Assembly (NCBI GenBank): GCA_040752195.1
Contig: JBFMFC010000003.1
Coordinates: 62,001-126,000, forward strand
DNA length: 64,000 bases
Source of the DNA: DSNY01 sp040752195
GTDB lineage: Bacteria; Pseudomonadota; Gammaproteobacteria; Burkholderiales; Burkholderiaceae_F
Reading direction: 5' to 3'
Under the pieces are notes generated by a model that was not told the origin of the DNA, ran no database searches, and worked only from the letters and a program-made list of their open reading frames with translations. Positions within the stretch are counted from its first letter, which is position 1; every line of letters starts with the position of its first letter. The position numbers and the translations under genes are program-made. Shown here piece after piece: positions 1-8,614 of the stretch.

Positions 1-589
1 CGAAGAAATCCGCCTGCGACATCGCGCCGGCGCGCACCGCCTCGCTCATCTGCCACACGCCCGTGCCCGAGCCCAGCTCACCGCCGCGGTACTTGCCGGA
101 CAGCATCGGCCCGCCGGAGACGCCGATCGTCGGCAGGTCCACGCTCGCAGCGCCCATCAGCAGCGCGGGCGTGGTCTTGTCGCAACCCATCAGCAGGACG
201 ACGCCGTCGAGCGGATTGGCGCGGATCGACTCCTCGACGTCCATGCTGACGAGGTTGCGGAACAGCATCGTCGTCGGCCGCATCAAGGTTTCGCCGAGCG
301 ACATCACCGGAAACTCGAGCGGGAAGCCGCCCGCTTCGAGCACGCCGTGCTTGACGTGCTCCGCCAGCACGCGGAAGTGCGTGTTGCACGGCGTCAGCTC
401 CGACCATGTATTGCAGATGCCGATGACCGGACGGCCGTCGAACTGGTCGTGCGGCACCCCGCGGTTCTTCATCCACGAGCGGTAGATGAAGCCGTCGCGG
501 TCGAGCCGGCCGAACCAGGCCTGGCTGCGGCGCGGTTTCGCGCCTTTGCGGTTCGAGCTGCCGCCGTTCGAGTCCGATCCTCCGGACAT
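1..589 (-). CDS. IlvD/Edd family dehydratase (5' part; runs off the window)
   Basis: This is the N-terminal 196 residues of a dihydroxy-acid/sugar-acid dehydratase, an iron-sulfur enzyme that removes water from a 2,3-dihydroxy acid to give a 2-keto acid. The first iron-sulfur region reads GICNTWSELTPCN, followed about 70 residues later by the family signature GCDKTTPALLMGA, and then GTGVWQMSEAVRAG. The wording RSWMKNRGVPHDQFDGRP near the N-terminus is closer to my memory of the L-arabonate/xylonate dehydratase branch than to biosynthetic IlvD, so I leave the symbol blank. The ATG is preceded by a GAGGAG ribosome site about 8 bases upstream. It is divergent from an SDR dehydrogenase and an Ldh_2 oxidoreductase, which fits a sugar-acid catabolic locus. 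The substrate is inferred, not shown. Confidence 0.88.
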   Translation of the reverse strand, partial: MSGGSDSNGGSSNRKGAKPRRSQAWFGRLDRDGFIYRSWMKNRGVPHDQFDGRPVIGICNTWSELTPCNTHFRVLAEHVKHGVLEAGGFPLEFPVMSLGETLMRPTTMLFRNLVSMDVEESIRANPLDGVVLLMGCDKTTPALLMGAASVDLPTIGVSGGPMLSGKYRGGELGSGTGVWQMSEAVRAGAMSQADFF

Positions 590-705
590 CGCGCTGTCTC
601 CTCGTGTCGTCGTGATGTTGTCGCCGCGGTGGCGCGGCGCGCACGCACTGTAGCGTGCGGCCGCCGCGCGGGTCAAGGCTCGGCGGTCAAGTGGTCAGGC
701 CAATT

Positions 706-736
706 TTGCGCAACCGGCGCGGATGCCCGGTATAGT
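706..736 (+). promoter_or_regulatory. Possible sigma-70 promoter for the SDR gene
   Basis: TTGCGC and TATAGT lie in the ilvD-SDR divergent intergenic region, 33 bases before the SDR GTG. The spacer is 19 bp, longer than the preferred 17, so this is a weak call based only on hexamer matching. Confidence 0.3.
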
Positions 737-768
737 CGCGCCGGTCGGATTCCGGGACAGGAGGAAGC

Positions 769-1527
769 GTGAATCGACTCGACATGCAAGGTCGCGGCGC
801 GATCGTCACCGGCGGCGCCGCCGGCATCGGACTGGCCATCGCGCGGCGACTCGCCGACTCGGGCGCGCGCGTGTCCATCTGGGACCGCGACGCCGGCGCG
901 CTCGACCGCGCGCTGCAGGAACTCGGCGGCGGCCATCACGGGCACGTCCTCGACGTGACCGACGAGGCCGCCGTCGGCGCCGCTCGCGACGCGAGCATCG
1001 CCGCGCTCGGCCGCGTCGACGCGCTGGTCTGCAGCGCGGGGATCACCGGTCCGAACACGACGGTCGAGAGCTATCCGCTCGCGGCCTGGCGGCAGGTGAT
1101 CGACATCAATCTGACCGGCGTTTTCCTGTGCAACCGCGCGCTCGTCGCGCACATGCGCTCGCACGATGGCGGAAAGGGTTACGGCCGCATCGTCAACATC
1201 GCGTCGATCGCGGGCAAGGAAGGCAATCCGAATGCGAGCGCGTACAGCGCATCGAAGGCCGCGGTCATCGCGCTCACCAAGTCGCTCGGCAAGGAACTGG
1301 CGAGCACCGGCATCCGCGTGAACTGCGTGACGCCGGCGGCGGTGAAAACCGGCATGTTCAGCCAGATGACGCAGTCGCACATCGACTACATGCTGTCGAA
1401 GATCCCGCTGGGCCGCTTCGGCGAGGTCGACGAGATCGCCGCGCTGGTCGGCTGGCTGTGCACCGACGAGTGCTCGTTCTCGACGGGCGCGGTGTTCGAT
1501 CTGTCGGGCGGCCGGGCGGTGTATTGA
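769..1527 (+). CDS. SDR-family NAD(P)-dependent dehydrogenase
   Basis: A 252-residue classical short-chain dehydrogenase/reductase of normal length. The cofactor loop TGGAAGIG is at residues 14-21. An Asp at the end of the second strand (WDRD) suggests a preference for NAD over NADP. The catalytic Tyr159 and Lys163 lie in YSASKAAV, with the catalytic Ser in NIASIAG just before. The GTG start is chosen because AGGAGG lies 4 bases upstream; the in-frame ATG five codons later is poorly spaced. It is probably co-transcribed with the Ldh_2 gene, 62 bp downstream, and faces an IlvD-type dehydratase, so oxidation of a sugar or hydroxy acid is the likely role. The exact substrate cannot be read from the sequence. 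Confidence 0.9.
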   Translation: MNRLDMQGRGAIVTGGAAGIGLAIARRLADSGARVSIWDRDAGALDRALQELGGGHHGHVLDVTDEAAVGAARDASIAALGRVDALVCSAGITGPNTTVESYPLAAWRQVIDINLTGVFLCNRALVAHMRSHDGGKGYGRIVNIASIAGKEGNPNASAYSASKAAVIALTKSLGKELASTGIRVNCVTPAAVKTGMFSQMTQSHIDYMLSKIPLGRFGEVDEIAALVGWLCTDECSFSTGAVFDLSGGRAVY

Positions 1528-1589
1528 GCCGTCGCCGACCCGCACGCGAAGTACGGCGAGGACATCGTTCGTTCCTTCAAGGACCGTAG

Positions 1590-2669
1590 ATGCAGCGAAC
1601 CGATTCAGCGACGGATCACGCGCCGCGCTACGCCGCAAACGCGCTGCTCGAGTGCGCGCGGGCGCTGCTTTTGCGCGCCGGCATGGCCGAGCCGCTCGCC
1701 CGCGACGTCGCCGAGGTGCTGCTCGAAGGCGATCTCCTCGGTCACGACACGCACGGCCTCGCGCTGCTCGCGCCGTATCTCGGCGAGATCGAGCGCGGGG
1801 CGATGCGGCGCGAGGGCAGCCATGTCGTCGTCGCCGAGCGCGCCGCCGTGGCGACATGGGACGGGCAGCGGCTGCCCGGCCAATGGCTCACGCGGCGTGC
1901 CGTCGATGCGGCCATCGAGCGCGCGCGGACCTACGGCACCGCAACGGTCGTCGTCCGGCGCAGCCACCACATCGGCTGCCTCGCCGCGTATCTGCCGCGC
2001 GCGACCGAACAAGGACTGGTGCTGTTGCTCGCGTGCTCCGACCCGAACGCGGCAAGCGTGGCGCCGTTCGGCGGCACGCGCGCCTTCGTCACACCGAACC
2101 CGCTCGCTTGCGGCTTTCCGACCGCGGGCGACCCGGTGCTGATCGACATCTCGGCTTCGGTCACGACCAACGGAATGAGCGCGCGGCTGCACCGACAGGG
2201 TCGCAGGTTTGCGCATCCGTGGCTGATCGATGCGAACGGCGACGCAACCGACGATCCGGCAACGCTGTTCGCCGATCCGCCCGGCACGATCCTGCCGCTC
2301 GGCGGGCTGGAGGCCGGACACAAGGGCTACGGCCTTGCGTTGACCATCGAGGCGCTGACCGCGGGGCTGGCCGGCTTCGGCCGCGCCGATCCCAAAGAAG
2401 GCTGGGGAGCGACAGTGTTCGTCCAGGCACTCGATCCCGCCGCGTTCGGTGGGGCAAACGAATTCGTTCGCCAGGCCGAGTGGCTGCGCGAAGCGTGCCG
2501 CTCGAACCCGCCGCGGCCGGGTGTCGACCGCGTCCGTTTGCCCGGCGAGCGCGGGCTCGCGCGCCGGCGCGAGCAGCTTGCGCACGGCGTGGCGTTGAAC
2601 GCCGAGATCCTGGCCGCGCTGGCACCTTGGGCCGACCGCTTCGGCGTCGCGCTTCCGGCCGCGCTGTAG
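1590..2669 (+). CDS. Ldh_2 (malate/L-lactate/ureidoglycolate dehydrogenase) family oxidoreductase
   Basis: A 359-residue NAD(P)-dependent 2-keto/2-hydroxy acid oxidoreductase of the Ldh_2 family, whose fold is unlike the Rossmann lactate dehydrogenases. Family marks seen are GHDTHGL near residue 52, RRSHHIGCLAAYL near residue 123, SDPNAASVAPFGG, the NPLACGFPT segment and GHKGYGLAL near residue 244. Members act on malate, lactate, ureidoglycolate, 2,3-diketogulonate or cyclic imino acids, so the substrate is open. It follows the SDR gene at short distance with an AAGGA ribosome site before its ATG. Together with the IlvD-type dehydratase it looks like part of a hydroxy-acid or sugar-acid pathway. 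Confidence 0.88.
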   Translation: MQRTDSATDHAPRYAANALLECARALLLRAGMAEPLARDVAEVLLEGDLLGHDTHGLALLAPYLGEIERGAMRREGSHVVVAERAAVATWDGQRLPGQWLTRRAVDAAIERARTYGTATVVVRRSHHIGCLAAYLPRATEQGLVLLLACSDPNAASVAPFGGTRAFVTPNPLACGFPTAGDPVLIDISASVTTNGMSARLHRQGRRFAHPWLIDANGDATDDPATLFADPPGTILPLGGLEAGHKGYGLALTIEALTAGLAGFGRADPKEGWGATVFVQALDPAAFGGANEFVRQAEWLREACRSNPPRPGVDRVRLPGERGLARRREQLAHGVALNAEILAALAPWADRFGVALPAAL

Positions 2670-2821
2670 CCGTCTGGCGGGCGCAACGCGCGGCGCCGGG
2701 CACGAGGCGCGATCGCGGCTTCGCCGCGAAAAGCGCCACGGCAAGCCAGGGCCTATCTCGCGGCACATCGATCTGTGTGCTCAAATTCGCGCTTTCGTTT
2801 TCGCAGGTCTGAGGGGTGTGC

Positions 2822-4273
2822 ATGGAACAGCTCGTCGCCCGCTTCCGATCGCTCGTGCCGGCGGTCGACTACTGCTCGATCCGCGTGGTCGACGAAGACA
2901 CCGAGATCGTCTCGGTGCGGCAGGACGTTGCCGAGCCGGTGCAGGCATCGCGCGATCGCGGCGCGATGATCACCATCGCCGTCGGCGATGGCGTCGGCTA
3001 CGCGGCGACGAGCGATCTGTCGGACGCGGGGCTGAAGGACGCGATCGCGCGCGCCCACGAGTGGGCGCGGCTCGCGCGCGGCCGCTCGGTCTTCGAGGGC
3101 GCGTCGCCCGCGCTGCCGCGGCCGATCGGCCGCTACGCCACGCCGGTCGCCAAGCCGCTGCGCATGAGCAAGGCCGAGCGGCTCGATCTGCTGATGCGCG
3201 AATCGACCGCATGCAAGATCGACAGCCGCATCGTCGACTGGGCGGCGATGCTGTGGACCACGCGCACTCGCCAGCTCCTCGCCACGGCCGACGGCGGCGA
3301 GACGTTGCAGGAGTGGGAGTTCACCGTGCCGGGGCTGCACGTCACCGCGCACGCGGACGGCGTGACGCAGACGCGCTCGTGGGGCGGCCGCTACAACGGC
3401 TACTGCCAGCAGGGCGGTTTCGAGATCGTCGAGCGCTCGGGCTTCGTCGGCAGCGGGCGTCTCACCGCCGAGGAAGCGCTGCAACTCGTCGCCGCGCCCA
3501 ACTGCCCGAGCGGCACGATGGACGTGGTGCTGATGCCCGACCAGATGATGCTGCAGATCCACGAGTCGATCGGGCACCCGCTCGAGCTCGACCGCATCCT
3601 CGGCGACGAGCGCAACTACGCGGGAACGAGCTTCGTCACGCTCGACATGTTCGGCAGCTATCGATACGGCTCGCCGCTGCTGAACGTGACCTACGACCCC
3701 ACGCGCGCCGAGGAGTTCGCCACCTTCGCGTTCGACGACGAAGGAACGCCCGCGCGGCGCGAGTACCTCATCCGCGACGGCGTGCTGCTCCGTCCGCTCG
3801 GCGGAACCAGCTCGCAGCAGCGCGCGCGCCGCCGCCGCGCCGACATCGGCGGCGTGGCGACCACGCGCGCGTGCAGCTGGAACCGGCCACCGATCGACCG
3901 CATGAGCAACGTCAACGTCGAACCGGGCATGAGCACGCTCGACGAGATGATCGCCGTGACCGAACTCGGCGTGCTGATGAAAACCAACCGCTCGTGGTCG
4001 ATCGACGATTCGCGCAACAAGTTCCAGTTCGGCTGCGAATGGGGGCGAATGATCCGCAACGGCCGGCTCGCCGAAGTCGTTCGCGATCCGAACTACCGCG
4101 GCGTGAGCGCCACGTTCTGGCGCTCGCTCGCGATGGTCGGCCGCCCGGAGACGGTCGAAGTGATGGGCACGCCGTACTGCGGCAAGGGCGAACCGAATCA
4201 GGCGATCCGGGTCGGCCACGCGAGCCCGGTGTGCCGTTTCACGAACGTCGACGTCTTCGGCGCGGAGAAGTAA
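2822..4273 (+). CDS. TldD/PmbA family metalloprotease, TldD-type subunit
   Basis: A 483-residue protein of the TldD/PmbA peptidase-modifying family. The zinc motif HExxxH is present as HESIGH at residues 247-252. The third-ligand Cys453 is in the C-terminal YCGKGEPNQ segment, as in TldD. The protein pairs with the next gene, which lacks the zinc motif; this fits the known TldD-TldE heterodimer, a cytoplasmic protease acting on unfolded or modified peptides. I place the start at the ATG 6 bases after a GAGGGG site; an in-frame GTG two codons earlier overlaps that site. The pair may process a natural peptide product, but no precursor gene is visible nearby. Confidence 0.88.
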   Translation: MEQLVARFRSLVPAVDYCSIRVVDEDTEIVSVRQDVAEPVQASRDRGAMITIAVGDGVGYAATSDLSDAGLKDAIARAHEWARLARGRSVFEGASPALPRPIGRYATPVAKPLRMSKAERLDLLMRESTACKIDSRIVDWAAMLWTTRTRQLLATADGGETLQEWEFTVPGLHVTAHADGVTQTRSWGGRYNGYCQQGGFEIVERSGFVGSGRLTAEEALQLVAAPNCPSGTMDVVLMPDQMMLQIHESIGHPLELDRILGDERNYAGTSFVTLDMFGSYRYGSPLLNVTYDPTRAEEFATFAFDDEGTPARREYLIRDGVLLRPLGGTSSQQRARRRRADIGGVATTRACSWNRPPIDRMSNVNVEPGMSTLDEMIAVTELGVLMKTNRSWSIDDSRNKFQFGCEWGRMIRNGRLAEVVRDPNYRGVSATFWRSLAMVGRPETVEVMGTPYCGKGEPNQAIRVGHASPVCRFTNVDVFGAEK

Positions 4274-4356
4274 CCGCGCGCCCGCCGCCGCAGCGTCGAG
4301 GACTCGCCGACTCGCCCGGTGCTCCCCATGGTCAACCACCGACTCTCGATCAGCCG

Positions 4357-5679
4357 ATGAAGCAACTCTTCCTTGAACTCGCCGACCACGCGATCGCGCA
4401 GCTGCGCGGCGACGAGGTGCTGCTCGCCAACTTCGCCGGCGAGGAAACCGACTTCGTGCGCTTCAACCGCGCGCAGGTGCGGCAGCCGATGAGCGTGCGC
4501 CAGGCGCAGTTGACGCTGTCGCTGATCGAGTCCGGCCGCCGCAACAACGTGACGCTCACGCTCAGCGGCGACCCGTCACAGGACCGTGCGCGCGTCACCG
4601 ACGCGATCGGCGCACTGCGCAGCGAACTCGACGTGCTGCCCGCGGATCCGTATCTGCTGTATTCGACCGCGTCGACCGTATCCAACCGCGAGGACCGCGG
4701 CCGCCTGCCCTCGCCGGCCGAGGCGATCGAGCAGATCACCGCCGCCGCACGCGGCACCGACCTGGTCGGGCTGCTTGCGAGCGGTCCGATCTACCGCGGC
4801 TTCGCCAGTTCGATCGGCAGCCGGCACTGGCACGCGGTCGACGCGGTGCTGTTCGACTGGTCTCTGTATCACGAGGCCGACAAGGCCGTGAAGTGCGCGT
4901 GGGCAACCAGCCGCTGGGACACCGCGGAGCTCGCGCGCCGCATCGATGAAGGGCGCGCGCAGCTCGCGCACCTGGCCCGACCGGCGCGCACGATCGAACC
5001 CGGCGAGTACCGCGTCTACCTGGCGCCCGCCGCGGTCGACGAACTAACGCAGATGCTCAACTGGGGCGGCGTGTCGGCGAAAGCGCAGCGCACCAAGCAG
5101 AGCTGCCTGCAGAAGCTCGTCGACGGCGAAGCGACGCTGTCGCCGCTCGCCACGGTGCGCGAAGATACCGCCGGCGGGCTCGCGCCCGCGTTCGACGAAG
5201 CCGGCTTCACGCGTCCGCAGTCGGTCACGCTGATCGAGCAGGGGCGCCATGCCGGCAGTCTCGTCAGCCCTCGCACCGCCAAGGAGTACGGCATCGCCAC
5301 CAACGGCGCAGGCGAAGACGAAGCGATGCAGTCGATGGCGATGGACGGCGGCCTGCTGCCCGAGGCGCACGCGTTGTCGGCGCTCGACACGGGCCTGGCG
5401 ATCGGCAACCTGCACTATCTGAATTTCTCCGACCGTCCGGGCGGCCGCGTCACGGGGCTGACGCGCTTCGCGACGTTCTGGGTGGAGAAGGGGCAGATCG
5501 TCGCGCCGGTCAACGTGATGCGCTTCGACGACACGCTGTACCGGATGCTCGGCTCCCACCTCGAAGCGCTGACGCGCGAGCCGCAGTGGACGATGGATAC
5601 GCGCACTTACGGCGCGCGCTCGGTGCAGACCAGCCGCGTGCCGGGGGCGCTGCTGACCCGCATGGCGTTCACGCTGTAG
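4357..5679 (+). CDS. TldD/PmbA family protein, TldE/PmbA-type subunit
   Basis: A 440-residue partner of the preceding protease subunit. It has no HExxxH, as expected for the non-catalytic TldE/PmbA chain. It keeps the family C-terminal core: MLNWGGVSAKAQ around residue 235, then GNLHYLNFSDRPGG and LTRFATFWVEKG. The gene starts 83 bp after the TldD-type gene on the same strand and is probably in the same transcript. The ATG start begins with MKQLFLELADHAI; the open frame extends far upstream through non-coding-like sequence and should not be used. The call as the TldE partner rests on the missing zinc motif and the tandem arrangement. Confidence 0.85.
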   Translation: MKQLFLELADHAIAQLRGDEVLLANFAGEETDFVRFNRAQVRQPMSVRQAQLTLSLIESGRRNNVTLTLSGDPSQDRARVTDAIGALRSELDVLPADPYLLYSTASTVSNREDRGRLPSPAEAIEQITAAARGTDLVGLLASGPIYRGFASSIGSRHWHAVDAVLFDWSLYHEADKAVKCAWATSRWDTAELARRIDEGRAQLAHLARPARTIEPGEYRVYLAPAAVDELTQMLNWGGVSAKAQRTKQSCLQKLVDGEATLSPLATVREDTAGGLAPAFDEAGFTRPQSVTLIEQGRHAGSLVSPRTAKEYGIATNGAGEDEAMQSMAMDGGLLPEAHALSALDTGLAIGNLHYLNFSDRPGGRVTGLTRFATFWVEKGQIVAPVNVMRFDDTLYRMLGSHLEALTREPQWTMDTRTYGARSVQTSRVPGALLTRMAFTL

Positions 5680-5798
5680 ACACCTGCCGTCGGCCGCGCC
5701 GTCGATGCGACTCATCGCGACGCGCAGCGTGTCAGATCGCGGATCCGCCGGGAAGCCGACACACGATCAACGACCGCGTGCGCCGACCCTCATCGTCG

Positions 5799-6773
5799 AT
5801 GCCGAACTCCGCCGCCGGCGCCGAAGTGGCGTCTGAACCCGCGCCCGACGCCCGCCAGCGCGCCGCGCTGCTGCTCGCGCTCGCGCTGATCCTCGTGTGG
5901 GGCGCCAACTTCTCGGTGCAGAAGGCCGTGTTCACGGCGCTGAGTCCCGGCGGGTTTCTGTTCGCGCGCTACCTGATCATGCCGCTGTGCGCGGTGGCGC
6001 TGCTGTGGCAGCGCTACGGCCGGCGCTGGCCGCGCCCGTCACGCGACGAGTGGTGGGCGCTCGCGCGGCTCGCGCTGCTCGGACACGTACTGCACGTCGG
6101 GCTGGTGACTTTCGGCATCCACTGGTCGACGGCATTTTCCAGCTCGCTGATCCTGGCGTGCGGCCCTGTGTTCACGCTGCTGATCCTGCGGTTCGCCGGC
6201 ACCGAGCGGCTGACGCGCGCGCAGGTTGCAGGGGTGGCGGTCGCGTGCGCCGGGGTGCTCGTGTTTCTTTCCGACAAGCTGCTCGGCGCGCAGTGGCGCG
6301 CGAGCGGCGGCGACCTCGTGCTGCTCGTCGCCGCCGCGTTCTTCTCCGCGTACACGGTCGCCGCCAAGCCCGTGTTCGAGCGGCACGGCGGCGTCGTAGT
6401 GATGGCGTATACGACGCTGATCGGTTCGGTGCCGCTGGTGCTGCTGTCGGCGCCGGCCGGTCTGGCGGTCGACTGGTCGGCGGTGACGCCGGCGATCTGG
6501 GCCGGACTCTTGTGGGCGGTGATCGTCTCGGCCTTCGTCGGCTGGATCGTCTGGGGCTGGGTCAACGGCGTGCGCGGCGTGGCGCGCACGGCGCCGCTGC
6601 TGTACCTGATGCCGCCGGTCGCGGGCGTGGTTGCGTGGCTCGCCACCGGCGAGGGTTACACGCCGATCAAACTCTTCGGCGCAGCGGTCACGCTCGGCGG
6701 CGTCGCGCTGGCGCAGTTCGCTCCGCGCGGCAAGCGCGCGGCGCCGCCGGAGAGCGTGACGGTCGTCGACTAA
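5799..6773 (+). CDS. EamA/DMT-superfamily transporter
   Basis: A 324-residue inner-membrane protein with the two-fold repeated EamA (drug/metabolite transporter) architecture. About ten hydrophobic segments are seen, the first being LLLALALILVWGANF, with the typical WGxNF motif. The second repeat contains LLVAAAFFSAYTVAAKPVF and ends near LFGAAVTLGGVALAQ. These proteins usually export amino acids or small metabolites; the substrate here is unknown. It stands alone after the protease pair and before the pilus operon. The chosen ATG removes an upstream stretch without coding character. Confidence 0.86.
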   Translation: MPNSAAGAEVASEPAPDARQRAALLLALALILVWGANFSVQKAVFTALSPGGFLFARYLIMPLCAVALLWQRYGRRWPRPSRDEWWALARLALLGHVLHVGLVTFGIHWSTAFSSSLILACGPVFTLLILRFAGTERLTRAQVAGVAVACAGVLVFLSDKLLGAQWRASGGDLVLLVAAAFFSAYTVAAKPVFERHGGVVVMAYTTLIGSVPLVLLSAPAGLAVDWSAVTPAIWAGLLWAVIVSAFVGWIVWGWVNGVRGVARTAPLLYLMPPVAGVVAWLATGEGYTPIKLFGAAVTLGGVALAQFAPRGKRAAPPESVTVVD

Positions 6774-7175
6774 GCGCAGGGCGATCGTTCGCTGCGCGTC
6801 AAGAGCCGATCGTCCGAATCGCCGAAATGCGGGACGACCGTTAGCGTCGTCGCCTCCACAACGCCCGCGATCAGTCGCCGCTTTTTGGGGCGACCGCACC
6901 GGCTCGCCGCGCTGCGCGTTTGGCAAGCGCTCCGGTGCCGGAAATCGCGCCGCTTTTCGCCGTTTTCACGGCGACGATGCGCATGCACGATCGACTCGTG
7001 GCGGCCTCGGCGCGGACGCACTGCCGCCCGGCTTCCGAGCGCAGCTCGTCGACCGTTGGTCGACGTTTCGCCGCCGTTCGGATTGCCGGGGGTCAGCACA
7101 CCCGCGCAGCGTGCCGATGACATGAAGGCCGATGGTGCGGAACTCACAGCCATCGTCGGCCGAGTCGGAGAAGCA
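6774..7175 (+). other. Intergenic region upstream of the pilus operon
   Basis: About 400 bases between the EamA gene and the pilin gene. I see no credible gene. It must carry the pilus operon promoter, but I found neither a convincing sigma-70 pair nor a GG-N10-GC sigma-54 element. A GGAG site 5 bases before the pilin ATG is the only clear signal. A GCGCAG/CTGCGC inverted repeat just after the EamA stop may help end that transcript. Confidence 0.5.
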
Positions 7176-7598
7176 ATGAATCGCAGCCGGGCATTTACCT
7201 TGATCGAAGTCCTGATCGTGATGACCGTGCTCGCGATCCTGGCGAGCATCGCGATCCCGATGTACTCGCGCTACGTGCAGCGCGGGCAACTGGTCGAGGC
7301 CACGCAGGCGCTGTCGGAGTACCGCGTGCGGATGGAGCAGTTCTTCCAGGACAACCGCACCTACCAGAACGCAGGCGGCGCCTGCGGCGCAGCGGCGCCC
7401 ACGGGGCTGCAGAACTTCGGATTCGCCTGCGTGGTCAACGCCGGCGGCCTGGCCTACACCGCGACGATGACCGGCAACGGACCCGTCGCGGGTTTCGTCT
7501 ACACGATCAACCAGGCCAACGTGCGCGCGACCACCTCGCTGCCGGCGAGCTGGGGCGCGCTGCCGCCCGACGCGGGGACGCGCTGGGTGACACGATGA
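7176..7598 (+). CDS. pilE: Type IV pilin (PilE/PilA-like)
   Basis: A 140-residue type IV prepilin. A short leader MNRSRA precedes the processed N-terminus FTLIEVLIVMTVLAILASIAIP. The Glu at mature position 5 is present, followed by the hydrophobic helix that packs into the pilus core. Cys70 and Cys85 could close a small disulfide loop. The residue before the cleavage point is Ala instead of the almost invariant Gly, unlike FimT, PilV and PilW encoded next to it. It opens the pilin operon and overlaps fimT by 4 bases (ATGA). At 140 residues it resembles the PilE minor or major pilins of Burkholderiales; whether it is the main pilus subunit is not settled by sequence. Confidence 0.88.
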   Translation: MNRSRAFTLIEVLIVMTVLAILASIAIPMYSRYVQRGQLVEATQALSEYRVRMEQFFQDNRTYQNAGGACGAAAPTGLQNFGFACVVNAGGLAYTATMTGNGPVAGFVYTINQANVRATTSLPASWGALPPDAGTRWVTR

Positions 7599-8182
7599 AG
7601 CGTTGGTCGCGCCCTGCTGCGCTGTGCCGGCAGCGTGGCATCAGTCTGGTCGAGATCGCGGTCGTTCTCGCGATCCTCGCGCTGCTGCTGACGCGGGCCG
7701 TTCCGACATACTCGACATGGCTGCGCAACACGCAGATCCGGACGGCGGCCGAGTCGATGCAGAACGGGCTGCAGTTGGCGCGCGCCGAAGCGATCCGCCG
7801 CAACCGCAGCGTCCAGTTCGCGCTCGTCGACGCACCGGCCACCGGCTGGACGGTCGGCTGCGTCAACCCCGTCGACAGCGGCACGGCCGGCGTCGAGGAT
7901 CCGGGCGATTGCCTCGCGACGATCCAGGCGCGCGCGGCGGCCGACGGCAGCGAGCGCTCGACGGCGGCCGCCGTACCGGCGGGCGCGCGCGTCGTGACCT
8001 TCGATTCGATCGGCCGCGTGCGCGCCAACGCCGACGCCTCGCCGACGCTCGCGCGCATCGACCTCACCGACCCCGATCTGGACCCGACGCAGGCGCGGCC
8101 GCTGCGGGTCACGATCGACGCCGGCGGCGGCGTCCGCATGTGCGACCCCGCACTGCCGCCGTCGGACCCGCGCGCCTGCTGA
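7595..8182 (+). CDS. fimT: FimT/GspH-type minor pseudopilin
   Basis: A 195-residue minor pilin. The prepilin peptidase site is QRG|ISLVEIAVVLAILALLL with Gly before the cut and Glu at mature position 5. The region NTQIRTAAESMQNGLQLARAEAIRRN is characteristic of the GspH/FimT family. FimT-type pilins sit at the pilus tip and in some species bind DNA during natural transformation; that role is not evident here. Its ATG overlaps the pilin stop codon (ATGA), so translation is probably coupled. It sits in the usual place at the front of the minor-pilin operon. Confidence 0.88.
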   Translation: MKRWSRPAALCRQRGISLVEIAVVLAILALLLTRAVPTYSTWLRNTQIRTAAESMQNGLQLARAEAIRRNRSVQFALVDAPATGWTVGCVNPVDSGTAGVEDPGDCLATIQARAAADGSERSTAAAVPAGARVVTFDSIGRVRANADASPTLARIDLTDPDLDPTQARPLRVTIDAGGGVRMCDPALPPSDPRAC

Positions 8183-8210
8183 AGCGCCACGCAAGCTCCG
8201 GAGTTAAACG

Positions 8211-8612
8211 ATGCCGACGAAACGACTGCAGAAAGGACTCTCGCTGGTCGAGGTGCTGGTCGCGCTGACGATCTTCGCGTTCGGCGTGCTCGGACTGCTG
8301 GGCATGCACGCGACGGCGCTCGCGACGTTCAGCGACGCCAAGTACCGCGCCGACGCGGCGCTGCTCGCCGACAGCCTGATCAACCAGATCTGGATCGATC
8401 GCGTCAACCTGCCCGCGTACGCGTACAGCGGCGGCAGCGGCGGCGCCGCGGTCAGCGCGTGGGTCACGAACGCCGTGAAGGCCGCGCTGCCCGCGGCCGA
8501 TGCCGTCGTCGCGGTCGCCGGCTCCCGGGTCACCGTCACGATCACGTGGGTGCCGCCGGGCGCGGCTCAGCCGCGCAGCCACGTCGCGGTGGCCACGATC
8601 CAGGAGCCGTGA
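8211..8612 (+). CDS. pilV: PilV-type minor pilin
   Basis: A 133-residue minor pilin. The leader ends KG| and is followed by LSLVEVLVALTIFAFGVLGLLGMHA, the distinctive PilV N-terminus. It is part of the pilus-tip priming complex with PilW, PilX and PilY1. A GGAG site lies upstream of the ATG, which begins 28 bp after fimT. At its 3' end the stop codon is followed two bases later by the pilW ATG, with the pilW ribosome site inside pilV. Confidence 0.88.
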   Translation: MPTKRLQKGLSLVEVLVALTIFAFGVLGLLGMHATALATFSDAKYRADAALLADSLINQIWIDRVNLPAYAYSGGSGGAAVSAWVTNAVKAALPAADAVVAVAGSRVTVTITWVPPGAAQPRSHVAVATIQEP

Positions 8613-8614
8613 GC

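Noticed and set aside
2715..2745. Terminator CGCGGC-TTC-GCCGCG after the Ldh_2 gene
   Set aside because: Stem of only 6 bp with no T-tract in either direction.
6774..7175. Sigma-54 promoter for the pilin gene
   Set aside because: TTTGGCAAGCGC looked promising but the GC doublet is not at the required 10-base spacing.
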